Shown: positions 31,685 to 39,086 of the stretch, one piece after another
How the letters are laid out: each line of letters opens with the position of its first letter
Position numbering within the stretch: the stretch's first letter is position 1
Assembly (NCBI GenBank): GCA_947174365.1
Contig: CAMWIR010000007.1
Span: forward strand, 1-43,365
Origin: an uncultured Ruminococcus sp.
GTDB lineage: Bacteria > Bacillota > Clostridia > Oscillospirales > Ruminococcaceae
Length of the DNA: 43,365 nucleotides
Direction: 5' to 3'
Program-made: the position numbers and the translations under genes
Notes under the pieces: model-generated
Databases searched by the model: none
What the model was told of the DNA's origin: nothing
The model's input: only the letters and a program-made list of their open reading frames with translations

Positions 31685-33358
31685 TTACCCCTCTACCGAA
31701 ATAAGAATTGCAGGGGCGGGATAGTCTGCGCATTCGGGGAACAGACCGTTATCCCTTGCCTTTACAATTATCCGCATAGGCAGCCCCGCGCCGCAAAGCA
31801 TATACTGCTGCCATGGGGGAACGGACTTCAGATGAGGGGGCAGCTTTACGGGGTCTTTCATCAGCTGCATAAAATCGCCGTGGAATTTTTCCATAAGCTC
31901 CCCCGTGAAATGCCAGGACAGGTCGTACATTTCCCACCGCTCCCTGTCGGTCATTACGGGAACGGCGCAGAGAGTTTTTCCGTCCTGCTTTTCGATATAA
32001 CGGCTTTGGAGCAGGATATCGAAATTCTCAAAGCAGCCGACATTTATCACAGGCAGCTCATCCTCCCTGCCAAGATATATGGCGTAAAGCATTTGAGCTA
32101 TTTCCATATCGGTCATGGGGTGTTTCATCTTATTGCGGCTTCCAAAGTGACTTCCAAGCTGTGTACCTCCGAGGATAGTGTTGAATTCGCAGAGGTGAAG
32201 GGTCTCTTTTTTGTCACCGCTAAGGCTGTTCAGACTGACAACACAGCTTGAGTGACACTCACCGCTGATATTGTATTTCCCCTCGTAATGGGGAGAGCCG
32301 AAATCATAGCCTGCGGGGTAGTGGCTTCCCATGGCGAGCCATTTCCCGCCGTTGGGGCGGTCGGGGTATTTCTCAAAGGGCATTGCCCCGCCGGCTGCCT
32401 CGTCACGGACTTCTATAACAGCTCTCTGCACAGTCCTTACCGCAAAAAAACTGTCCAGCTTTGTTTGTGCAGAAAGCGTCTGCCTCTTGTAATAATCCAT
32501 GCCGTGAAGCCACTCAAATCCCTCCCTCATTACCTGCCAGACATCCTTGTAAATCCTTTGGGCGGTCTCCTCTTCAAATGCATTGCCTGCTGTCCTGTCC
32601 TCTTCGGTGTAGATGATAAAATCGGTATAAACCTTATCCCCCGTCCGCTTCATAAGCTCACCCCTTAAAAGCCTGTCCACTATCGGCTCAATATAAGCCG
32701 TGGGAATGCCTATTGCCTTGGAAAGCTCCGTTACCGTCACAGGCTTTGCATAAGCCATTATCAGCAGATTCATGACTATCGTATCACCACCCACAAGACT
32801 GTAAGGCTCGTCGCTTACGCTGCTCCTGCCGGAAAGTGATAAATAAAGTATATCCGGCTCATAGCTGTTTTTTGAAAAATTCTCCATAGCAAACTCCTTT
32901 TCCATACGCTTTCTTCCCGAGTTCAGGCGGCTTTTCACCGTATTTTCGGGCACGCCCAGAGCAGCGGCAATATCCGCCACCTTTTCCCCGTGCATATAAT
33001 GGCGCACCATTACCTCACGGTAAAGCTTAGAAAGATATGCAAGACACCGCCTTATTTCCTCGGCTTCCTCGCTCTTTTCAATATCCTCGTAAACCTCGCC
33101 CCGTGCAGGGATATCCTCCGCCACGTCAAATGACACCGTGGGCTTGTTGTATTTGCGCCGCAGGAGATCGTAGTATTTGCGGCTTAGCACCGCCGTCAGC
33201 CATGCCTTGGGATTTTCTATCCTGCCCTTTTTCATGGCGGCAAGAGCGGCAAGCAGAGTATCCTGCGCCAGGTCCTGTGCGTCGGCATGATCGGAACACT
33301 TGCACATTGCCGCATTTAAAAGAAAGTCGGCGTATTCCGTAAGATCTGTTTTATTCAT
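31685..33358 (-). CDS. ECF-type RNA polymerase sigma factor with a long C-terminal extension
   Basis: A 557-residue protein whose first 155 residues are an ECF sigma factor. Region 2 is near 15-60 (DAQDLAQDTLLAALAAMKKG), region 4 near 105-150 (LSKLYREVMVRHYMHGEKVADIAAALGVPENTVKSRLNSGRKRM). About 400 residues follow: a winged-helix-like part (about 190-240, KPVTVTELSKAIGIPTAYIEPIVDRLL) and then a large soluble domain with conserved-looking polar motifs (GSHYPAGYDFGSPHYEGKYNISGECHSS; GSHFGSRNKMKHPMTDMEIAQMLYAI). Normal ECF factors are about 180 residues. No anti-sigma gene is adjacent, so the extension may itself control activity. GAGGT lies 8 bases before ATG 33358. Confidence 0.9.
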   Translation of the reverse strand: MNKTDLTEYADFLLNAAMCKCSDHADAQDLAQDTLLAALAAMKKGRIENPKAWLTAVLSRKYYDLLRRKYNKPTVSFDVAEDIPARGEVYEDIEKSEEAEEIRRCLAYLSKLYREVMVRHYMHGEKVADIAAALGVPENTVKSRLNSGRKRMEKEFAMENFSKNSYEPDILYLSLSGRSSVSDEPYSLVGGDTIVMNLLIMAYAKPVTVTELSKAIGIPTAYIEPIVDRLLRGELMKRTGDKVYTDFIIYTEEDRTAGNAFEEETAQRIYKDVWQVMREGFEWLHGMDYYKRQTLSAQTKLDSFFAVRTVQRAVIEVRDEAAGGAMPFEKYPDRPNGGKWLAMGSHYPAGYDFGSPHYEGKYNISGECHSSCVVSLNSLSGDKKETLHLCEFNTILGGTQLGSHFGSRNKMKHPMTDMEIAQMLYAIYLGREDELPVINVGCFENFDILLQSRYIEKQDGKTLCAVPVMTDRERWEMYDLSWHFTGELMEKFHGDFMQLMKDPVKLPPHLKSVPPWQQYMLCGAGLPMRIIVKARDNGLFPECADYPAPAILISVEG

Positions 33359-33462
33359 CGGGAGGTACCTCGTTTTTGAAAGCCTTCACTTATAAAGTCG
33401 CAGGAAAAATCGCAGGGTTTGCTGCAATTGCAAAAAATTGCTGCAAAATTTTTTCTGCCTCG

Positions 33463-33485
33463 GACAACGGAATATATCCGTTGTC
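33463..33485. repeat. 9-bp perfect inverted repeat between the XRE and sigma factor genes
   Basis: GACAACGGA (33463-33471) and TCCGTTGTC (33477-33485) with a 5-base gap, just after the XRE stop. There is no T run on the minus strand, so it may be an operator or processing site rather than a terminator. Confidence 0.55.
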
Positions 33486-33491
33486 ACAATG

Positions 33492-33827
33492 TCACGGGTC
33501 TATTGCCGACCGCATAGCCTTTATCAGCTTGATAAGGGTCTTTTTTTCATCCTCTGTAAGATCAGCCAATATGTCCAGCAAGCGCTGCTTTTCGGGAGAA
33601 AGATCCCCTTTTGAAAGTCCCCTCTTGCTGTTCGTAAGCCCCGCAATATAATCGAGACTCACATTGTAGTATTTCGCCAGCAGTATCGCCCGTTCAAAGG
33701 AAATTTCGCTTGTTCCCTTTTCGTAAACGGCGTAATATTGATAGGGCGTGCCCAGATATTCCGCCACCTCACGCTGGGTCTTGTCGCTGTCCTCCCGCAG
33801 ATCTCTTATTCGTGGATAGTATGCCAT
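33492..33827 (-). CDS. XRE-family helix-turn-helix regulator
   Basis: A 111-residue protein with an N-terminal Cro/C1-type domain (about 5-65: IRDLREDSDKTQREVAEYLGTPYQYYAVYEKGTSEISFERAILLAKYYNVSLDYIAGL) and a short C-terminal helix (LSPEKQRLLDILADLTEDEKKTLIKLIKAM) likely used for dimerisation. ATG 33827 is supported by GGAGG about 12 bases upstream; the longer frame is not. It is divergent from the ABC exporter operon, and AT-rich dyads around 33876-33927 overlap both promoters, so it is the best candidate to regulate itself and the exporter. It also lies upstream of the sigma gene on the same strand. Confidence 0.92.
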   Translation of the reverse strand: MAYYPRIRDLREDSDKTQREVAEYLGTPYQYYAVYEKGTSEISFERAILLAKYYNVSLDYIAGLTNSKRGLSKGDLSPEKQRLLDILADLTEDEKKTLIKLIKAMRSAIDP

Positions 33828-33875
33828 GATATATCTTTCCTCCTTAATGTTATTTTTGCAAGTCTTTTTTAATAA

Positions 33876-33927
33876 TATAACATATTTCTTTATTTTCTCT
33901 TGACAAACCACATCTATATATGTTATA
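33876..33927. promoter_or_regulatory. Inverted repeat in the XRE/exporter intergenic region (operator candidate)
   Basis: TATAACATAT (33876-33885) and ATATGTTATA (33918-33927) are perfect reverse complements 32 bases apart. The right arm overlaps the -10 of a plus-strand promoter; the left arm overlaps the likely -10 of the XRE gene (TTGTCA with TATGTT after 16 bases on the minus strand). Confidence 0.5.
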
Positions 33928-33929
33928 AT
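33900..33929 (+). promoter_or_regulatory. Upstream promoter (P1) toward the ABC exporter
   Basis: TTGACA at 33900-33905, an 18-base spacer and TATAAT at 33924-33929 on the plus strand. Confidence 0.6.
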
Positions 33930-34016
33930 ATACACACTGCCCAAGAAAAATATTGGTCAACATAATATTTTGCAAAGGAACATACCTGCACATCTTTAAA
34001 AATTTTCCGAAAGCCC

Positions 34017-34045
34017 TTGACATTCACCGAAATATATGATATACT
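34017..34045 (+). promoter_or_regulatory. Main promoter (P2) of the ABC exporter leader
   Basis: TTGACA at 34017-34022, a 17-base spacer and TATACT at 34040-34045. Transcription would begin near 34052, about 25 bases before the leader ORF. Confidence 0.85.
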
Positions 34046-34076
34046 GTAAACATTAAACGAAAGGCAGGTGAATGTT

Positions 34077-34133
34077 ATGACAAATATAAACGTTCGCATA
34101 GGGAATATCATTCATCTGCGCTTCAGGCTTTAG
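34077..34133 (+). CDS. 18-codon leader peptide of the ABC exporter operon
   Basis: The ORF encodes an 18-residue basic peptide beginning MTNINVRIG and ending in LRFRL. AGGTG at 34066-34070 gives a good start 6 bases away. It lies between the promoter at 34017-34045 and an intrinsic terminator at 34170-34198, in front of two ABC exporter genes. The Arg-Phe-Arg near the end matches the Arg/Lys-X-Arg/Lys pattern at which macrolide-bound ribosomes stall in known erm-type leaders. The layout resembles B. subtilis bmrB, whose translation controls the bmrCD exporter. Function is inferred from layout; no peptide homologue is claimed. Confidence 0.6.
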   Translation: MTNINVRIGNIIHLRFRL

Positions 34134-34169
34134 GCGGCAAACGCTTGTAAACGTATATGATGAAATGCA

Positions 34170-34206
34170 GGTATTCCCCTATGGGGAATGCCATTTTTAT
34201 TTTTAC
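34170..34206 (+). terminator. Intrinsic terminator in the exporter leader (candidate attenuator)
   Basis: GGTATTCCCC (34170-34179), a 3-base loop and GGGGAATGCC (34183-34192) form a 10-bp stem with one G-U pair, followed by ATTTTTATTTTT. The exporter start codon is about 20 bases further. GGGAAT at 34101-34106 and ATCTGC at 34114-34119, both inside the leader ORF, can pair with 34167-34178 and so compete with this stem. Confidence 0.85.
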
Positions 34207-34225
34207 CGTCTGAAGGAGTTTGTTT

Positions 34226-36034
34226 ATGAAAAACGAAAAAATTTCATCGGAAACATCATTGTCTAATGTAATGTATATGCTGAAAATTCTGTGGCACGGA
34301 AGTCACGGATATGTTCTTTACACGTTCATTAAGGAATTTATCGAAAACGTATTCTGGACGATTTTTTCGGTGTATCTGACGGAATGGATATACGAAGCTA
34401 TTGAAAATGAAACTCCCTTCGGAGTGCTGGCCTCCTTTGTGGGAGCTATGTGTATCGGTCATGTATGCATTCATATAAGCGCAGCCATACATCAGCTTTG
34501 CGAAAAGCAGTTTCTGCCTGAAATGTACAGGGATTTTTACAAGCGTGTTATCCGCAAATCCATTTCAATGGAGTATACCGAATTTGAAAAACCCGATTTT
34601 TACGACAAATACACCCGTGCCCTGAACGAGTGCCAATGGCGGGGAAACAATATCCTTTACTATTCCGCATATTTTGTGGCTGCCATTGCCTCTGTTGCCG
34701 CAGCAACGGTTATCGTTGCGGACGTTGACCCGGTGCTGCTGGTGTTTATCGTGCCCATGGTCGCAGTCTCAATGTATTTCGGTAAAAAAGAGGGAGACAT
34801 CTACTATGCGCTTGATTTTTCCAACACCCGTGACGGGCGTATAGGCGGCTATGTGAAACGTGTTTTCTATGAAAAGAAATATGCGGCGGAGCTGCGTATC
34901 TTCAATATAGGAAAGCTGCTTCTCACCCGCCACGAAAAGGCATATGATGAAATGCAGGAAAGAACTCGCAAGCTCCGCAGAAAGCTGTGCATTATAGAGC
35001 CTGCCAAATGGGTGCTTTATAAGATATTATCCACCATACTGCCCTATATTTACATAGCCTTTGTGCTGAACAAAGGCAGCGCACCGACTGCCGCTTATAT
35101 TGCCATGATACCTGCCCTGAGCACCCTTTCATGGCGCACTTCGGACGCTGTCGAGCTTATAGTTTCTCTTATTAAAGAAAGCGCATTTGTCGCAAATCTC
35201 CGTGAATTCCTTTCCTATGAACCGAAAACCGACAGCTCGGAGCTTGTAAAGGCTGAAAAGCTGACCGATATCAAAATAGAAAATATGAGCTTTACATACG
35301 AGGGCGCAGAAAAAGCGACTCTGCATGATGTCAATATATCAATACGAAAGGGAGAAAAAATAGCCATTGTAGGTCACAACGGCGCAGGCAAAACCACCTT
35401 TGTAAAGCTCCTTATGGGTCTGTATAAAGCCACCGAGGGCGAAATTTCCATAAGCGGGGTGAACATAAACAGCTATGAACCGAGTTCCTTTCACAGCCGT
35501 TTCGGCACGGTTTTTCAGGACTTGCAGATATTTGCCCTGCCTCTTTCCCATAACGTGCTTATGAGAAAGCCCGACAACGAAGCGGAAAGAAAGCTTGTGG
35601 AGGAATCTCTCCGCAAGGCGCAGTTCGGTGATAAGCTTGATTCACTTGAAAAGGGCATCGACACTATGGTCACAAAGGAGTTTGACGAAAACGGCATGGG
35701 TCTTTCGGGAGGCGAGGCGCAGAAGATCGCCATTGCAAGGGTATTTGCCCGTAAGCCCGATATCGTTATCCTTGACGAGCCGTCCTCAGCCCTTGACCCT
35801 ATAGCCGAGTATAATATGTATAAAAATATGCTTAGCGCCTCGGAGGGTGAAACGGTCATATTCATAAGCCACAGGCTTTCCGCCACCCGTGACGCAGACA
35901 GGATATATATGTTTGAAAACGGAACGGTGATCGAACAGGGCAGCCATGCGGAGCTTATGGAGCTGAACGGTAAATACGCCGAAATGTGGAAATTACAGGC
36001 GCAGAATTATCTTGCACGGGAGGTGACGGCATGA
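34226..36034 (+). CDS. ABC exporter half-transporter, first subunit
   Basis: A 602-residue fused membrane and ATPase half-transporter. Six membrane segments lie in about residues 25-310, and the nucleotide-binding domain runs from about 340. Visible motifs are Walker A GHNGAGKTT, signature LSGGEAQKIAIAR, Walker B VILDEPSSALDP with the catalytic Glu, and the switch His in ISHRLS. Both ATP sites of the pair look competent. AAGGAG at 34213-34218 is 7 bases before ATG 34226. The stop overlaps the next start (ATGA). Families of this kind export peptides, lipids or drugs; heterodimeric pairs such as BmrCD are multidrug pumps. No peptidase domain is present, so it is not a leader-peptide-cleaving bacteriocin exporter. 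Confidence 0.93.
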   Translation: MKNEKISSETSLSNVMYMLKILWHGSHGYVLYTFIKEFIENVFWTIFSVYLTEWIYEAIENETPFGVLASFVGAMCIGHVCIHISAAIHQLCEKQFLPEMYRDFYKRVIRKSISMEYTEFEKPDFYDKYTRALNECQWRGNNILYYSAYFVAAIASVAAATVIVADVDPVLLVFIVPMVAVSMYFGKKEGDIYYALDFSNTRDGRIGGYVKRVFYEKKYAAELRIFNIGKLLLTRHEKAYDEMQERTRKLRRKLCIIEPAKWVLYKILSTILPYIYIAFVLNKGSAPTAAYIAMIPALSTLSWRTSDAVELIVSLIKESAFVANLREFLSYEPKTDSSELVKAEKLTDIKIENMSFTYEGAEKATLHDVNISIRKGEKIAIVGHNGAGKTTFVKLLMGLYKATEGEISISGVNINSYEPSSFHSRFGTVFQDLQIFALPLSHNVLMRKPDNEAERKLVEESLRKAQFGDKLDSLEKGIDTMVTKEFDENGMGLSGGEAQKIAIARVFARKPDIVILDEPSSALDPIAEYNMYKNMLSASEGETVIFISHRLSATRDADRIYMFENGTVIEQGSHAELMELNGKYAEMWKLQAQNYLAREVTA

Positions 36035-37860
36035 GCGATAAAAAGGAAAAAATAGGAATAAAGCGGCTTATTTCCAACGTGTTCTATGTTCTGGGATACG
36101 CCCTCAAACACGACAGCCTTATGTCTGTATCATACATTGTGAGCCGCTGTATTTTCCGAGGCATCGGAGCGTTTGCCGACACGTTCCTTTTAATGAGGAT
36201 CATCAATATCTTTACAACAACGGCGGATATCGGAGAAGTTTCAAAAGTCCTTGCCCTTATGCTCATTCTTGAGATAATAAGGTTTGCCATATTCAGATTC
36301 TGCGAACATTTCTTCTGGACAAGAATGATAGGCTTTTCGGGAGCAGTGCAGCGGGAGCTTATGACCAAGGCGCAGATGATGGATCTGAAATTCTATGACA
36401 TTCCCGAATATTTCGATGATTATATCATTGCCGCCTCACAGTCGGAGGAAATGGCAAAAAAGGCAGTTATGAGCGTTGCGGACATTGCCTCCAGTCTGAC
36501 CACAATGCTTGTTGCGGGAACAATGATAATCACCATAGACCCTGTTGTGGCGGTTTTCCCGGTGATAGGCTTCATTATCAATATAATCACACGGTTTATT
36601 ATCACAAAGCTGGAATTTGAGTATGAGCTTGAAAAGGCGAAAATAAACCGAAAAGCAGACTACTCAAAGAGGGTTTTCTATCAGCCCGAATATGCAAAGG
36701 AGATAAAGCTTTCGGGAATTGAGGAAGCGCTTATAGAGCAGTATGACGAGGCTATCAATGAGGAGCGAAAAATGGCTCTGAAATATTCCCTGAAGATCAT
36801 TCCTCCCACGCTTATAAACTGGATATGCACCTTTACATTATGCCAGTTTTTCGCCGTGCCCGTATATCTTGCATACCTTGCCATAGAGAAAAAGTCCATA
36901 GGGCTTGGAGATGTAGCCTCCCTGAAAAACGCCACAAATAATATCAAAAACTGCCTTGACGGCATGAACTATGCCCTGGTGGATTTCCAGAAGGTGGGGC
37001 AGTACGGAGAAAAATTCCGCAGGTTTATGGACTATGAAATAAACATCGAGGGCTGCGAGGGCACAGAGCCTGTTCCCGAAAACGACTGTACACTTGAATT
37101 CAAAAATGTCAGCTTCAAATATAAGGACAGCGAAAAATATGTCCTGAAAAACGTCAGCATGACTATCCGAAAGGGAGAAAAGCTTGCTCTCGTAGGTGAA
37201 AACGGAGCGGGAAAAACCACGCTTATCAAGCTTATCATGCGCCTTTACGACGTTACCGAGGGCAGTATTACCTTCGGCGGCACGGACATACGGAACCTTA
37301 ACATAAAAGCATACCGTGAAAAAATAGGCGCAGTATTCCAGGATTTTCAAATTTACGGCGCGACCCTTGCGGAAAACATAAAAATGGAGCATATACCCGA
37401 GGACGACACGGGCGGCAGAGAAAAAATTCTTGCAGCCCTTGTACGAGCCGATTTTGAGAGCAAGCTTGCAAAGCTGCCCATGGGCATAGACACCGAGCTT
37501 ACAAAGGAATTTTCCGACGAGGGGACAATGCTTTCGGGAGGCGAATCACAGAAAGCGGCAATTGCGAGAATGTTCATGAGAGATATGCCCATAGCTATCC
37601 TTGACGAGCCGTCCTCCGCCCTTGACCCCATAGCCGAGTACAGGCTTAACAAAAGTATGCTGGAAAACGCAGAAAATCAGGCGGTTATCCTGATCTCCCA
37701 CCGTCTTTCCACCACAAAGGACGCAGACAGGATAATCCTCCTTGAAAACGGCAGCATAGCCGAAAGCGGCACTCACTCCGAGCTTATCGCAGGGGGCGGA
37801 CAGTATGCGAAAATGTGGAGCGTGCAGGCGGAGAAATACTGTACGGAGATCTATGCATAA
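36031..37860 (+). CDS. ABC exporter half-transporter, second subunit
   Basis: A 609-residue partner of the preceding gene with the same domain order: six membrane segments, then an ATPase domain from about residue 350. Walker A is GENGAGKTT, the signature LSGGESQKAAIAR, Walker B AILDEPSSALDP, the switch His in ISHRLS. Its start overlaps the previous stop by four bases and GGGAGGTG precedes it, so the two are made in a coupled, near-equal ratio as expected for a heterodimer. Operon control is by the leader described at 34077-34206 and possibly the XRE regulator. Substrate unknown; drug or peptide export is the likeliest. Confidence 0.93.
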   Translation: MSDKKEKIGIKRLISNVFYVLGYALKHDSLMSVSYIVSRCIFRGIGAFADTFLLMRIINIFTTTADIGEVSKVLALMLILEIIRFAIFRFCEHFFWTRMIGFSGAVQRELMTKAQMMDLKFYDIPEYFDDYIIAASQSEEMAKKAVMSVADIASSLTTMLVAGTMIITIDPVVAVFPVIGFIINIITRFIITKLEFEYELEKAKINRKADYSKRVFYQPEYAKEIKLSGIEEALIEQYDEAINEERKMALKYSLKIIPPTLINWICTFTLCQFFAVPVYLAYLAIEKKSIGLGDVASLKNATNNIKNCLDGMNYALVDFQKVGQYGEKFRRFMDYEINIEGCEGTEPVPENDCTLEFKNVSFKYKDSEKYVLKNVSMTIRKGEKLALVGENGAGKTTLIKLIMRLYDVTEGSITFGGTDIRNLNIKAYREKIGAVFQDFQIYGATLAENIKMEHIPEDDTGGREKILAALVRADFESKLAKLPMGIDTELTKEFSDEGTMLSGGESQKAAIARMFMRDMPIAILDEPSSALDPIAEYRLNKSMLENAENQAVILISHRLSTTKDADRIILLENGSIAESGTHSELIAGGGQYAKMWSVQAEKYCTEIYA

Positions 37861-37900
37861 TATATCCTCTGCGAAGATGAGCAGTATTTTTAAACAATAA

Positions 37901-37945
37901 GCCGAAAAGGGCAGTTGTCTGTTGCGGATAGCTGTCCCTTTCGGC
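37901..37945 (+). terminator. Long hairpin after the ABC exporter operon
   Basis: GCCGAAAAGGGCAG pairs with CTGTCCCTTTCGGC with a one-base shift, loop of about 17 bases. No T run follows (ATTAAAGG), so this is a hairpin that may end transcription inefficiently or protect the 3-prime end. Confidence 0.5.
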
Positions 37946-37970
37946 ATTAAAGGAACTTTCAAATAACCTC

Positions 37971-37999
37971 TTGCAATATATGGATTTTTGTGATATAAT
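37971..37999 (+). promoter_or_regulatory. Sigma-A promoter of the prmA-tsaD operon
   Basis: TTGCAA at 37971-37976, a 17-base spacer and TATAAT at 37994-37999, about 70 bases before prmA. Confidence 0.85.
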
Positions 38000-38070
38000 A
38001 GAAAACGGTAAATATTTTTACTGTAAAATCCGAATTTAACACATTAAATATACAAAGGGGCTGTTTTGGA

Positions 38071-39036
38071 ATGAACTGGACAGAGGTCAGCATTTTTACC
38101 ACCACCGAGGGAATAGAGCCTGTCTGCGGCAGACTTTTGGGCGTGGGGGTAACAGGCTTTGTTATCCGTGACGCCAAGGATTTCGAGGATTTCTTAAACG
38201 ATAAAACAGGCAACTGGGACTATATAGACGATGACCTTATGAACCTTAAAGACTGCGAAACCACCGTGACCTTTTATCTTGCGGATAATTCCCAGGGGGC
38301 GGATATGCTGGCAATGGTAAGAAGCGAAATGGCGGAGCTTAAAAATATGGACGAAGAGAATGCCTTCGGGCGGCTTGAAGTTACCCTTGCAAACGTCAAG
38401 GAGGAGGACTGGGCTAACAACTGGAAGCAGTATTTCAAGCCCATTGAAATAGGCAGCAGGCTGCTCATAAAGCCCTCATGGGAAGATTATGACGGCAGGG
38501 ACGGGCGGACTGTCCTTGAAATAGACCCCGCATCCTCATTCGGCACAGGGCAGCACAACACCACACGGCTGGTTCTGGAATTTATAGAGGAAAATATACA
38601 ACCCGACGCAAATGTGCTTGACCTTGGCTGCGGCAGCGGCATACTCAGCATTGCCGCCCTGCTGCTGGGAGCGGAACGTGCGGCGGCTGTGGACATTGAC
38701 CTTAACAGCGTGAAAATAGCCCGTGAGAATGCCGAAAAAAATCATATTCCCTCCGAAAAATATTCAACTCACTGCGGCAATATCGTCACCGACAGCGCGC
38801 TGCGCAGCGAAATAGGCAACGGCTATGATCTCATCACCGCCAACATTGTAGCAGACGTTATAATTGCCATGTCGGGGCTTTTCCGTGAATTTCTGAAAAG
38901 CAACGGCAAGCTGATCGTTTCGGGAATTATAACCGAAAGAAGCGACGAGGTGCTGCAAAAGCTTGACGAATGCGGTTTCAAGCTTGTTACATTAAAGGAA
39001 TCCGAGGGCTGGGCGGCAGCGTTGCTTACGCAGTAA
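38071..39036 (+). CDS. prmA: Ribosomal protein L11 methyltransferase
   Basis: A 321-residue SAM-dependent enzyme that methylates ribosomal protein L11. The N-terminal substrate-binding domain (MNWTEVSIFTTTEGIEPVCGRLL) is followed by the Rossmann methyltransferase domain with VLDLGCGSGILSIAALLLG (motif I, about 191-209), the acidic end of motif II (AVDIDLNSV) and the active-site-type NIVADV (about 270). AAAGGGG about 10 bases upstream supports ATG 38071. It opens an operon of translation and tRNA-modification genes. Confidence 0.95.
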   Translation: MNWTEVSIFTTTEGIEPVCGRLLGVGVTGFVIRDAKDFEDFLNDKTGNWDYIDDDLMNLKDCETTVTFYLADNSQGADMLAMVRSEMAELKNMDEENAFGRLEVTLANVKEEDWANNWKQYFKPIEIGSRLLIKPSWEDYDGRDGRTVLEIDPASSFGTGQHNTTRLVLEFIEENIQPDANVLDLGCGSGILSIAALLLGAERAAAVDIDLNSVKIARENAEKNHIPSEKYSTHCGNIVTDSALRSEIGNGYDLITANIVADVIIAMSGLFREFLKSNGKLIVSGIITERSDEVLQKLDECGFKLVTLKESEGWAAALLTQ

Positions 39037-39086
39037 ACACCTATAACTCATCAAATATTAAAAAAATCCAAAGGGGAATTTATATA

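Noticed and set aside
34077-34133. Leader ORF as an ordinary small protein gene
   Set aside because: Its position between promoter and terminator and overlap with the competing hairpin arms favour a leader, though translation of a free peptide cannot be excluded.
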